DNA of 6,261 nucleotides. Origin: Bacteroidales bacterium. GTDB taxonomy: Bacteria; Bacteroidota; Bacteroidia; Bacteroidales; UBA932. A program made the translations under genes and the position numbers. The notes beneath the pieces were generated by a model, which was given only the letters and a program-made list of their open reading frames with translations, was not told where the DNA came from and searched no databases. The stretch lies in NCBI GenBank assembly GCA_017548805.1, contig JAFYZE010000074.1, positions 1-6,261 on the forward strand, in the 5' to 3' direction. How positions within the stretch are numbered: the first letter of the stretch is position 1; each line of letters opens with the position of its first letter. This document shows positions 1 through 6,261 of this stretch, piece by piece.

Positions 1-102
1 GGAAAACCGTGGACGCCCGTGGCCTCGTGAACGGGAGGGGCCCAAACAACGCTTGGGAGGGATGGAGCGAAGCGGAAGTTTTCAAGGGCACTCCTTTCCA
101 AA
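1..102. other. Apparently non-coding, hairpin-rich stretch downstream of the GH3 gene
   Basis: No credible gene is seen. The minus strand has no ATG here. The plus-strand frame that stays open through 212 runs into the end of the GH3 gene in antisense and resembles no protein I recognise. Two adjacent small inverted repeats are visible: CCCGT (16-20) with ACGGG (31-35), and CCCAA (41-45) with TTGGG (53-57). The plus strand is rich in G and A. It may be spacer, part of a dispersed intergenic repeat, or the edge of a structured RNA; the sequence alone does not decide. Confidence 0.4.
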
Positions 103-129
103 CCTGGCCCTCCGAAAGCAAGGACCAGG
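103..129 (-). terminator. Candidate terminator hairpin after the large GH3 gene
   Basis: In the minus-strand transcript, CCUGGUCCU pairs with AGGGCCAGG as a 9-bp stem with one G-U wobble around a 9-base loop. It starts 31 bases past the stop codon at 161-163. In the plus-strand sense the wobble becomes a C-A mismatch, so the hairpin fits minus-strand transcription better. The following sequence (GTTTGGAAAG) has only three T's in a row, so it lacks a strong U-tract. It may be an intrinsic terminator or just a 3'-end stabilising hairpin. Confidence 0.4.
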
Positions 130-160
130 GTAAGGAAAAAGGAGAGAAGATTGCCGGACA

Positions 161-3100
161 TTACTTGATGTGGAACCAGTCGAAACAGGCGGTCATCGGG
201 ACGGGCTCCTGAGGCTGCATCTGCTGCATGCCGAAGCCGCCGCGGCCGGTCATGGCCGGACGGACGCCGTCGCAGGCGGTCAGACCGGCGTAGACGTCCT
301 TGAGGAGGATATCGGCCTGGCCGACCTTGGTGAACTTCTTGCCGTCGGCGGAATAGTAGGCGGTATACCTGCTGCCCTGCTTGACGAGACGGAGCACAAC
401 GGCGCCATCCTTGAGGTCTACACCTGCAAGGCTGACATTGACCGTGGTCTTGTTGTTGCCGTTGTCCTCGGCGATGAGCTGTACGCTGCCTGCGGGGGTG
501 GCACCGGGCTGCATCTGAGGCATGCCGCGGCCGAATACGGGAGCGGCATAGACCAGCTTGACGAAGTTGTCATCATCCTCGTAAGCAACGAGACCGGCGT
601 TCTGGGCCGGGTTGGAAGGCACTGCGGAAGTGGTGAGCTTCGTCTCGGCGGTCCAGTCGGTATTGGCGCTCTGGACGAAGATGTTGGCTGCGTTGTTGTT
701 CGCGAGGGTGATGTCACCGGCGCCCGTCGTGATCTTGAGGGCTCCGTCGGCGACGGTCCATGCGGACTTGTTCTCGCGGACGATGTTCCACTGCTTGCCG
801 AGGGTCTTGAACTCGTCGGCGACGGCCTTGGTGCCGAAGTTGACGGCGTACTCGGCCTTGTCGCCGGTCACGTTGTCAAGGACGGTGACGAGGGCGGTGC
901 CGGGAACGGCCTTGGCCTGATCGATGACGATGTCAAGGGAAGGATCGGCAGCGGTGGCGGCGACCACGGGGGCCTTACCGGCCTTGCCGACGATGCTGTA
1001 CTGGTCGGTACCAGCCTTGAGGATGGACTTGCCGTCCACCTTGAGGCTGGAGAGGCTGAGCTCCGGCATGACCTTCAGGGCGAAGGAGCCGCTGGCTACA
1101 GTGCCCTTGTAGGTGACCTTGGCGGTGATGGTGGCTACACCCATCCTGCCGGCGGTGAGCTTGCCGTCCTTGCCGACTGCTACGACGGAAGGATTGTTGC
1201 TGGTATACTCGACCTTTGCATCGGCGAGGTTGATGAACGAATCGTTGTTGAGGCAGGCGGTCACGGCAGTCTGGGCGGTCTCGCCACCACGGAGGACTGC
1301 GAGTCCGCAGTCAGCAACGACGGTCTTGAGGGCGGGGGTGAGCTGGCCGCTCATGGTAGCGCTGACGGTGCCGCGGATATCCTTGGAGGAGGAGCCGATC
1401 TCGAAAACGTAGCGGCCCTGGTCGTAGGTCATCTTTTCACCATCAATGTCCCAGAACCAGAGGTCGGAGCAGTCGATCGGGATCTCGACGGTCTTGGTCA
1501 TGCCCACGGGGACGGTCACGCGCTGGAAGCCCTTGAGGCGCTTGATAGGACGCTGAAGGGAAGCGGGGGCGTCGGGAGTGGTCATGTAGACCTGGACGAC
1601 CTCGTCTCCGTCGAAGTCTCCGGTGTTGGTGACGTTCACGGAGATGACGATCTTGTCATCAGGGGTGATGGCGCTCTTGGAGATGCTGAAGTCGGAATAC
1701 TTGAAAGTGGTATAGCTGATACCGTAACCGAACTCGTAGGAGACGGGCTGGTCGAAATACCAGAGGGTGCGGCCGTTCTTGCCGGCTCCGCCGCGGAGGG
1801 TGTAATCGGTGATGGCGGGCAGGTCGTTCACGGTCTTGAACCAGGTGGCGTTGAGCTTGCCGCCGGGGTTGGCCTCGCCGAAGAGGATCTTGGCGATGGC
1901 AGCACCCTGGGCCTGGCCGTTATATCCGGTCCAGAGGATACCGGGCATCATATCCTTGAAGTTCTCGACCTCGACGCAGCCGAGGGTCTGCATGACCACG
2001 ATGGTGTTCTTGTTGGCTGCAGCGACGGCCTGGATGAGCTTCACCTGGTTGCCGGGGAGAAGGAGGGTGAGGCGGTCAGCCTCTTCTGTGGCGGTGTTCT
2101 CGTCGGTTCCGACGAACACGACGGCCACATCGGCGTCAGCGGCGCTCTTGACGATGGCGGGATCGATCTCCTCGTCCTCGGGAGCCTTGTAGACAAGGTA
2201 GAGGGTCTTGAGCTCGTTGATACCGAGCTTGAGGACCTTCTCGGTCATCGGGGTGCTGGTGCCATAGACGCCGCCGACACGCTTGCCGGAGGCCCTGGTG
2301 GCCTCGATGGTGCAGATGAGGTTGCCGTCGGGTCCGTCAACGTGGGCCTCGATGATACCGCCCTCAGTAGGGATGTTGGCACCTACGGTGAGCTGTTCGA
2401 CATCGACGAGGTCGACATTCTCATAAGCGGTCCAGGAGCCGTCGTCGATGGTACGTACCTGCTCCTCGTCACCCATACCTGAGCCGACGGTGATGCCGTC
2501 GGAGGAAGCGCTGTACTGGGTGGCGTCATACCTGCGGACGGTGCCGTCAGCCTTGATGGTCTCGAAATAGCCGATGTAGAGGAGGTTGCTCTTGCTCTTG
2601 GTGCTGGCGCCGGAGGCTACGGTCACGTCGACGTCAAGTCCCTTGTCGGCAATGTACTGCTTGATGCCCTGGTAAGGGGTGATGCGGCTGGACTCCTCGG
2701 GACGGCCGGAGTAAGGGCCGAGCTCAACCTTGTCGGCCTGAGGGCCGATCAGGGCGATGGACTTGACCTTGGAGAGGTCGATAGGGAGGGCCTTGGCGGA
2801 AGTGCCGGGAACGACCTCGTTCTTCAGGAGGACTGGGGTCTTGGTGGCGACCTCCATGGCAAGTGCGCGGCTGCGCTCGGAGTTGACCGTGCTGGGCGGC
2901 ATGAGGGTGTAGGGGACCATCGGATCGGGATCGAACTCACCGGTTCGCATGCGGACGGTGAACATGTTCACGAGCGCCCTGTCCATGTCATACATGTTGA
3001 TGAGTCCCTGCTCGTACGCGCTGATGGCGAAACGCTGGTAGATGCTTCCGCAGTCGGAGTCGACGCCGGCCCTGAGACCTTCACGGGTGGCTTCCTCACC

Positions 3101-3979
3101 GGTGTCCACATAATAGTGTCCGGTGTAGATGTCCTCGATGGCTGCGCAGTCACCGGTGACATAGCCCTTCATGCCGTAGGTCCTGCGTGCGATCTTGTCC
3201 ACGAGGTAAACGCTGGCGGATACCGGGACATGGTTCACTGCGCTGTAAGCGGTCATGATGGAAGGAAGGTTGTCGTTCTCGATGAGTTCCTTGTAAGGAT
3301 AGAGGTAGAACTCGCGCATGTCGCGCTCGTCGATATCGGCGCTTCCGACATGGCGGTTGAACTCGCTGTTGTTGGCAAAGTAGTGCTTGGCGGTAGGGAC
3401 GGCCTTCATGTACTTGGCGTCAGGTCCCATGAGGCCCCTGACATAGCCGCCGGCCATGACGGCTGCGAGGAAGGGATCCTCACCGAAGGATTCGCCGGTA
3501 CGGCCCCATCTGGGGTCGCGGACGGGCTCGACGACGGGTGACCAGAAAGTGAGGCCCTTGGTGCCGGTCTGGAAGATGGCGCGCGCCTCGTCTGCGATCA
3601 TCGACGCCTCACGCTGAAGCAGGTCGGGATCCCAGGAGGATCCGGTGGCGACGCTGTTGGGGAAGGAAGTCGGTCCCTGGATGCCTACGGAAGGGTTGGC
3701 ACCGGAAAGGATTCCGTGCAATGCCTCGCTCCAGACATTGTAGGCCTTGACCCCGAGACGCGGGATGGCGGCCATGCTGTTGCCGAGCAGGCTCTGCTTC
3801 TCCTCGAGGGTGAGACGCGACACGAGGTCCACGGCGCGCTCCTCGAAGGAGTAGTTGGTGTTGAGATAGATCGGTGTCTTGGTGTCCGTCTTGCGGTCCG
3901 CCGAAGGCTTGGAAGCCATCATGAGACCCAGTGACAGGACTGCCGCTGAGATCAGCAGGAAGTTCAGGATACGTTTCAT
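161..3979 (-). CDS. Large multi-domain secreted GH3 beta-glycosidase (probable beta-xylosidase/beta-glucosidase type) with an internal CBM6-like module
   Basis: Predicted exo-acting retaining glycosidase of 1272 residues that removes terminal sugars from hemicellulose oligosaccharides. Residues 1-22 or so form a signal peptide without a lipobox Cys, so a soluble periplasmic or secreted enzyme is likely. The GH3 barrel covers about 40-350, with YNVWSEALHG (80-89), VRDPRWGRTGESFGEDP (153-169), the KH pair at 198-199, and the probable nucleophile Asp277 in GYVTGDCAA. The second GH3 domain starts near 380 and resumes near 605; the probable acid/base is Glu632 in EEADR, judged by spacing to family members. 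Between them, about 465-600, lies a CBM6-like insert. An FnIII-like domain (about 768-875), a group 2 Ig-like domain (about 885-970), a short beta domain (about 972-1048) and a concanavalin A-like domain like the GH43 C-terminal type (about 1051-1272) follow. GH3 proteins are usually 700-900 residues, so this is long. No frameshift is seen. It is transcribed away from the GH43 gene. Family is secure; substrate is inferred. Confidence 0.93.
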   Translation of the reverse strand: MKRILNFLLISAAVLSLGLMMASKPSADRKTDTKTPIYLNTNYSFEERAVDLVSRLTLEEKQSLLGNSMAAIPRLGVKAYNVWSEALHGILSGANPSVGIQGPTSFPNSVATGSSWDPDLLQREASMIADEARAIFQTGTKGLTFWSPVVEPVRDPRWGRTGESFGEDPFLAAVMAGGYVRGLMGPDAKYMKAVPTAKHYFANNSEFNRHVGSADIDERDMREFYLYPYKELIENDNLPSIMTAYSAVNHVPVSASVYLVDKIARRTYGMKGYVTGDCAAIEDIYTGHYYVDTGEEATREGLRAGVDSDCGSIYQRFAISAYEQGLINMYDMDRALVNMFTVRMRTGEFDPDPMVPYTLMPPSTVNSERSRALAMEVATKTPVLLKNEVVPGTSAKALPIDLSKVKSIALIGPQADKVELGPYSGRPEESSRITPYQGIKQYIADKGLDVDVTVASGASTKSKSNLLYIGYFETIKADGTVRRYDATQYSASSDGITVGSGMGDEEQVRTIDDGSWTAYENVDLVDVEQLTVGANIPTEGGIIEAHVDGPDGNLICTIEATRASGKRVGGVYGTSTPMTEKVLKLGINELKTLYLVYKAPEDEEIDPAIVKSAADADVAVVFVGTDENTATEEADRLTLLLPGNQVKLIQAVAAANKNTIVVMQTLGCVEVENFKDMMPGILWTGYNGQAQGAAIAKILFGEANPGGKLNATWFKTVNDLPAITDYTLRGGAGKNGRTLWYFDQPVSYEFGYGISYTTFKYSDFSISKSAITPDDKIVISVNVTNTGDFDGDEVVQVYMTTPDAPASLQRPIKRLKGFQRVTVPVGMTKTVEIPIDCSDLWFWDIDGEKMTYDQGRYVFEIGSSSKDIRGTVSATMSGQLTPALKTVVADCGLAVLRGGETAQTAVTACLNNDSFINLADAKVEYTSNNPSVVAVGKDGKLTAGRMGVATITAKVTYKGTVASGSFALKVMPELSLSSLKVDGKSILKAGTDQYSIVGKAGKAPVVAATAADPSLDIVIDQAKAVPGTALVTVLDNVTGDKAEYAVNFGTKAVADEFKTLGKQWNIVRENKSAWTVADGALKITTGAGDITLANNNAANIFVQSANTDWTAETKLTTSAVPSNPAQNAGLVAYEDDDNFVKLVYAAPVFGRGMPQMQPGATPAGSVQLIAEDNGNNKTTVNVSLAGVDLKDGAVVLRLVKQGSRYTAYYSADGKKFTKVGQADILLKDVYAGLTACDGVRPAMTGRGGFGMQQMQPQEPVPMTACFDWFHIK
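213..233 (-). repeat. Copy 2 of a near-identical 21-bp direct repeat encoding the GMxQMQP motif
   Basis: This 21-base stretch matches 507-527 at 19 of 21 positions; on the plus strand both read GGCTGCATCTG, two differing bases, then GCATGCCG. It lies in frame in the large GH3 gene and encodes the second Met/Gln-rich loop (GMQQMQP, residues 1250-1256) of the C-terminal concanavalin A-like domain. The same frame and the same short peptide are seen in both copies. Confidence 0.7.
507..527 (-). repeat. Copy 1 of a near-identical 21-bp direct repeat encoding the GMxQMQP motif
   Basis: Partner of 213-233, with 19 of 21 bases identical. It encodes the first Met/Gln-rich loop (GMPQMQP, residues 1152-1158) of the GH3 C-terminal domain. 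In both places a GRG tripeptide stands just before the motif, directly here and three residues earlier in the second copy. Confidence 0.7.
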
Positions 3980-4002
3980 AATGTTGTATAATGGGTTTGG
4001 TT

Positions 4003-4023
4003 ATTAGCTTATACAAAGCTAAT
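4003..4023. promoter_or_regulatory. Perfect 8-bp inverted repeat, possible operator
   Basis: ATTAGCTT (4003-4010) and AAGCTAAT (4016-4023) are perfect reverse complements with a 5-base spacer. The right half-site covers the candidate -7 element of the minus-strand GH3 gene, so a dimeric regulator bound here could block or adjust its transcription. It could alternatively act as a hairpin at the very start of the transcript. No regulator gene is in the window to pair with it. Confidence 0.4.
4014..4021 (-). promoter_or_regulatory. Candidate Bacteroidetes -7 promoter element for the large GH3 gene
   Basis: On the minus strand these bases read TAGCTTTG, an exact match to TAnnTTTG, the -7 consensus of the primary sigma factor in Bacteroidota. 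It stands 34 bases before the ATG at 3979, which would give a leader of roughly 25-30 bases. A TTTG at the usual -33 spacing is not evident; the nearest TTTG is only 12 bases upstream of the element, which is too close. An 8-base match can occur by chance, so this rests on position as well as sequence. Confidence 0.45.
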
Positions 4024-4087
4024 GATTTTATTTCAAAAAACCTTGTCATTTTTGGCTCCTGTTGCCGTATATGGAATGAAATGGTAC

Positions 4088-4115
4088 ATAATCGTCAGTA
4101 TCATGAACCGATTAT
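4088..4115. promoter_or_regulatory. Spaced 7-bp dyad upstream of the GH43-GH3 operon
   Basis: ATAATCG (4088-4094) and CGATTAT (4109-4115) are perfect reverse complements separated by 14 bases. It lies 87 bases before the GH43 start codon, where an activator of the plus-strand operon could bind. The arms are short and the region is AT-rich, so chance is a real alternative. Confidence 0.2.
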
Positions 4116-4201
4116 TAAAGCGAATGAACGGAAAAGGATAGCATTTGAGGTTGGAAATTCGTAACTTGCGGAACAAGCAAATCCTAATATCAATAACCAA
4201 T

Positions 4202-5563
4202 ATGCAATTCAAGAAACTATCCCTGATCGCGCTGGCGCTGGCCGCCTTCGCTCCGGCGCTTTCCGCGCAGAATCCCATCATCAAGGACGCTTTTTCGGCA
4301 GATCCTTCTGCCCATGTTTTCGAGGGCCGCGTCTATGTCTACCCTTCGCACGACATCCCCGCTCCCGCCGACTATGCCCGCAAGGACTGGTTCTGCATGG
4401 CCGACTATCACGTGTATTCTTCCGACAACCTCGTGGACTGGGTCGATCATGGAGTGATCGTGGACCAGGACAATGTTCCGTGGGTCAACGCCGCCGGCTA
4501 CAGCATGTGGGCACCCGACTGCAACTACAAGAACGGCAAGTACTACTTCTATTTCCCTGCACCGCAGAAGCCCCAGCCCGGACAGCGTTTCGCAGGCAAC
4601 GGCATCGGAGTGGCTATTTCGGATACTCCCTATGGCCCGTTCATCCCGGAGGAGAAGCCCATCCAGGGTATCGGAGGTATCGACCCGTGCATCTTCATCG
4701 ACGATGACGGTACGCCTTACCTGGCATGGTCCGGACGCGGCCTGCAGCTCGCAAGGCTCAAGGACAACATGCTGGAACTGGATTCCGAGCCCATCACCAT
4801 CACCGGCATCCCGAGGGGACAGACCGAGGGACCTTTCCTCTTCAAGCGCAACGGCAAGTATTATTATACCTTCCCTTGGGTTGAGGACGCCCGCGAGACC
4901 CTTGCATACTGCATGAGCGACAGCCCGATGGGCCCGTATGAGTTCAAGGGCAAGTTCATGGAGCAGTCCGAGACCATCTGCTGGACCAACCACCATTCCT
5001 TCATCGAGCTTGACGGCCAGTGGTATCTCTTCTATCACCACAACGACTATTCCCCTTACTTCGACAAGAACCGCTCGGTTTGCGTCGATTACGTGGAGTT
5101 CAATCCCGACGGCACCATCGTCCCGGTGGTTCCCACCCTTCGCGGAGTCGGTGTCACCAAGGCCAACTCCCTCATCCAGATCGACCGCTATTCGGACAAA
5201 TCCGACAAGTATGTCGCGGTGGACTTCCTGAACTCCGAATTCACTTTCGACGGATGGAAGGCCATCCTCTGGAACACCACCCAGGAGCGTGAACCGCGCT
5301 GGATCAGCTATGACAGGGTGGATTTCGGCCAGGCTCCCCTCACTACCGCCACCATCAGGGTACATTCCCTCGCAGGCGGTGTCGTCGAGCTTCGCGCCGA
5401 TGCGCTTGACGGACCGGTCATCGCCACCATCAACGTCCCGGGCAGTCCCGTCTGGGCCGAGCGCTCTATCCCTGTCACCGAATCGGTCAAGGGTGTCCAC
5501 AACCTCTATCTGCTCATGACCAACGGAAACCATATCGAAGTCGACTGGGTCAATTTCAAATAA
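4202..5563 (+). CDS. Secreted GH43 glycosidase (arabinofuranosidase/xylosidase type) with C-terminal CBM6-like module
   Basis: A 453-residue enzyme predicted to invert and release arabinose or xylose from hemicellulose or its oligosaccharides. Residues 1-22 are a signal peptide (MQFKK, hydrophobic core, cleavage probably after ALSA before Gln23); no lipobox. The five-bladed propeller spans about 24-325. The GH43 catalytic triad is visible: general base Asp34 in SADPSAHVF, pKa-tuning Asp161 in GGIDPCIF, and general acid Glu209 in QTEGPFLF. The NHHS motif (263-266) provides the His often found near the central metal. Residues about 335-453 form a CBM6-like beta sandwich ending in GVHNLYLLM and HIEVDWVNF. 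An in-frame TTG at 4145 would add 19 residues, but they are charged and would bury the signal peptide, so ATG 4202 is chosen. It heads a likely operon with the GH3 gene 25 bases downstream. Exact specificity cannot be told from sequence alone. Confidence 0.93.
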   Translation: MQFKKLSLIALALAAFAPALSAQNPIIKDAFSADPSAHVFEGRVYVYPSHDIPAPADYARKDWFCMADYHVYSSDNLVDWVDHGVIVDQDNVPWVNAAGYSMWAPDCNYKNGKYYFYFPAPQKPQPGQRFAGNGIGVAISDTPYGPFIPEEKPIQGIGGIDPCIFIDDDGTPYLAWSGRGLQLARLKDNMLELDSEPITITGIPRGQTEGPFLFKRNGKYYYTFPWVEDARETLAYCMSDSPMGPYEFKGKFMEQSETICWTNHHSFIELDGQWYLFYHHNDYSPYFDKNRSVCVDYVEFNPDGTIVPVVPTLRGVGVTKANSLIQIDRYSDKSDKYVAVDFLNSEFTFDGWKAILWNTTQEREPRWISYDRVDFGQAPLTTATIRVHSLAGGVVELRADALDGPVIATINVPGSPVWAERSIPVTESVKGVHNLYLLMTNGNHIEVDWVNFK

Positions 5564-5588
5564 CAGACAACACTAAATCCAAACCAAT

Positions 5589-6261
5589 ATGAGAAGATTC
5601 TTATTATCAGCAATCCTGGCTGCCGCCGCCTTCATGGCTGTGTCCTGCGGCGGGAAGAACGAGTATGAATACCCGTTCCAGAATCCCCGGCTCTCCAACG
5701 AGGAGAGAGTCGAGAACCTGATCTCCCTCCTCACTCCCGAGGAGAAGGTCGGTCTGATGATGAACAAGTCCGTTTCTGTCGACCGGCTCGGCATCCCGTC
5801 CTACAACTGGTGGAGCGAGGCTTGCCACGGCGTCCGTCAGGACGGTTACACCGTGTATCCGCAGCCTATCGGCATGGCAGCCGCCTTTGACCCCGACCGT
5901 ATCTACGAGATTTTCTCGACCGTCTCTGACGAGGCCCGCGCCAACTGGAACCGTTCGGACCACGACATATTCGATGTCGGATACAGGGCCCGCTATTATC
6001 CCGGCAATCCCGAGCTCTCCTTCTGGTGCCCCAATATCAACATCGTCCGTGACCCGCGCTGGGGCCGCGGACAGGAGACCTACGGCGAGGACCCTTATCT
6101 CATGGCTGTCCTCGGCGTCCAGAATGTCAAGGGCATGCAGGGCAACGACAAGAAGTACTACAAGACCCATGCGTGCGCCAAGCACTATGCCGTCCACAGC
6201 GGTCCGGAGCCGATGCGTCACCGTTTCGACGTTTCCGTATCCATGCGTGACCTCTGGGAGA
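5589..6261 (+). CDS. GH3 beta-glycosidase, predicted lipoprotein, 3' end outside window
   Basis: The first 224 codons of a second GH3 enzyme; the frame is open to the right edge. The N-terminus MRRFLLSAIL followed by an Ala-rich core and AVSC (Cys20) is a lipoprotein signal peptide. The residues after Cys20 (GGKNEYEYPF) are mildly acidic, which could favour surface export in Bacteroidota, but this is weak. GH3 N-terminal domain motifs are clear: YNWWSEACHG (72-81), a longer-than-usual stretch around 120-140, NIVRDPRWGRGQETYGEDP (151-169), the substrate-binding KH pair at 198-199, and the start of the usual RHRFDVSVSMRDLWE segment. The nucleophile Asp and acid/base Glu lie beyond the window, so catalytic competence cannot be confirmed. 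The motifs resemble the beta-xylosidase-like branch of the family. The gene follows the GH43 gene by 25 bases with no terminator between them, so they are probably cotranscribed. It is clearly a different paralogue from the GH3 on the minus strand. Confidence 0.92.
   Translation, partial: MRRFLLSAILAAAAFMAVSCGGKNEYEYPFQNPRLSNEERVENLISLLTPEEKVGLMMNKSVSVDRLGIPSYNWWSEACHGVRQDGYTVYPQPIGMAAAFDPDRIYEIFSTVSDEARANWNRSDHDIFDVGYRARYYPGNPELSFWCPNINIVRDPRWGRGQETYGEDPYLMAVLGVQNVKGMQGNDKKYYKTHACAKHYAVHSGPEPMRHRFDVSVSMRDLWE

Noticed and set aside
9..212. Possible 67-codon plus-strand gene at the left edge
   Set aside because: It overlaps the end of the GH3 gene in antisense, has no recognisable motif, and crosses hairpin-forming sequence. 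Its composition looks like non-coding DNA read as protein.
170..2482. A 770-codon open frame on the plus strand antisense to the large GH3 gene
   Set aside because: Its product is repetitive in Gly, Asp, Val and Leu with no recognisable domain or signal peptide. It mirrors the codon bias of the real GH3 gene, which has clear catalytic motifs on the other strand.
3609..4049. A 146-codon minus-strand frame overlapping the start of the GH3 gene
   Set aside because: It is the same strand in another frame, lacks any family feature, and begins upstream of the candidate promoter element of the GH3 gene.
4139..4147. TAGCATTTG as a -7 promoter element for the GH43 operon
   Set aside because: It has three bases rather than two between TA and TTTG, and no TTTG is present at the usual upstream spacing. 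The promoter of this operon is left unassigned.
4145..4201. TTG start giving a 19-residue N-terminal extension of the GH43 protein
   Set aside because: The extra residues are charged and would displace a typical signal peptide that starts exactly at the ATG at 4202. The ATG also has the same upstream context as the next gene.
4217..5533. A 438-codon open frame on the minus strand antisense to the GH43 gene
   Set aside because: The GH43 frame carries a signal peptide and a full catalytic triad. The antisense frame has no family features and is open because stop codons are rare opposite GC-rich codons.

Overview
The window reads as part of a polysaccharide-degradation locus from a member of the Bacteroidota, most likely a Bacteroidales from a gut or rumen-type habitat. 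This is inferred from GC-rich coding sequence beside an AT-rich intergenic region, start codons without a Shine-Dalgarno sequence, an exact match to the Bacteroidetes -7 promoter motif (TAnnTTTG), and proteins whose architecture is typical of that phylum's carbohydrate-active enzymes. The species cannot be named. No SusC/SusD pair, sensor or transporter lies inside the window, so calling it a polysaccharide utilisation locus is inference.

Layout. Positions 1-160 hold no convincing gene. They contain several short inverted repeats, one of which (103-129) may terminate the gene that ends at 161. Positions 161-3979 (minus strand) encode a very large, multi-domain secreted glycoside hydrolase family 3 (GH3) enzyme. 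Its C-terminal half of the catalytic unit is interrupted by a CBM6-like module, and it carries FnIII-like, Ig-like and concanavalin A-like domains downstream. Positions 3980-4201 are a divergent, AT-rich control region with a candidate promoter and two dyads. Positions 4202-5563 (plus strand) encode a secreted GH43 enzyme with a C-terminal CBM6-like module. Only 25 bases later, at 5589, a second GH3 enzyme starts, this time a predicted lipoprotein, and it runs off the right edge.

How they fit together. GH43 enzymes typically release arabinose or xylose, and GH3 enzymes of this type release terminal xylose, arabinose or glucose from oligosaccharides. Two GH3 enzymes plus one GH43, with CBM6-like modules in two of them, suggest joint exo-acting breakdown of a decorated hemicellulose such as arabinoxylan or xyloglucan fragments. 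The substrate itself cannot be read from the sequence. One GH3 has a lipobox and the other an ordinary signal peptide, so the two may act in different places (membrane-anchored versus soluble periplasmic or secreted).

I found no sign of a wholly new system such as defence, mobile-element or RNA-guided machinery. The most unusual points are the domain architecture of the 1272-residue GH3, a duplicated Met/Gln-rich motif in its last domain, and a perfect 8-bp dyad sitting on the candidate promoter.
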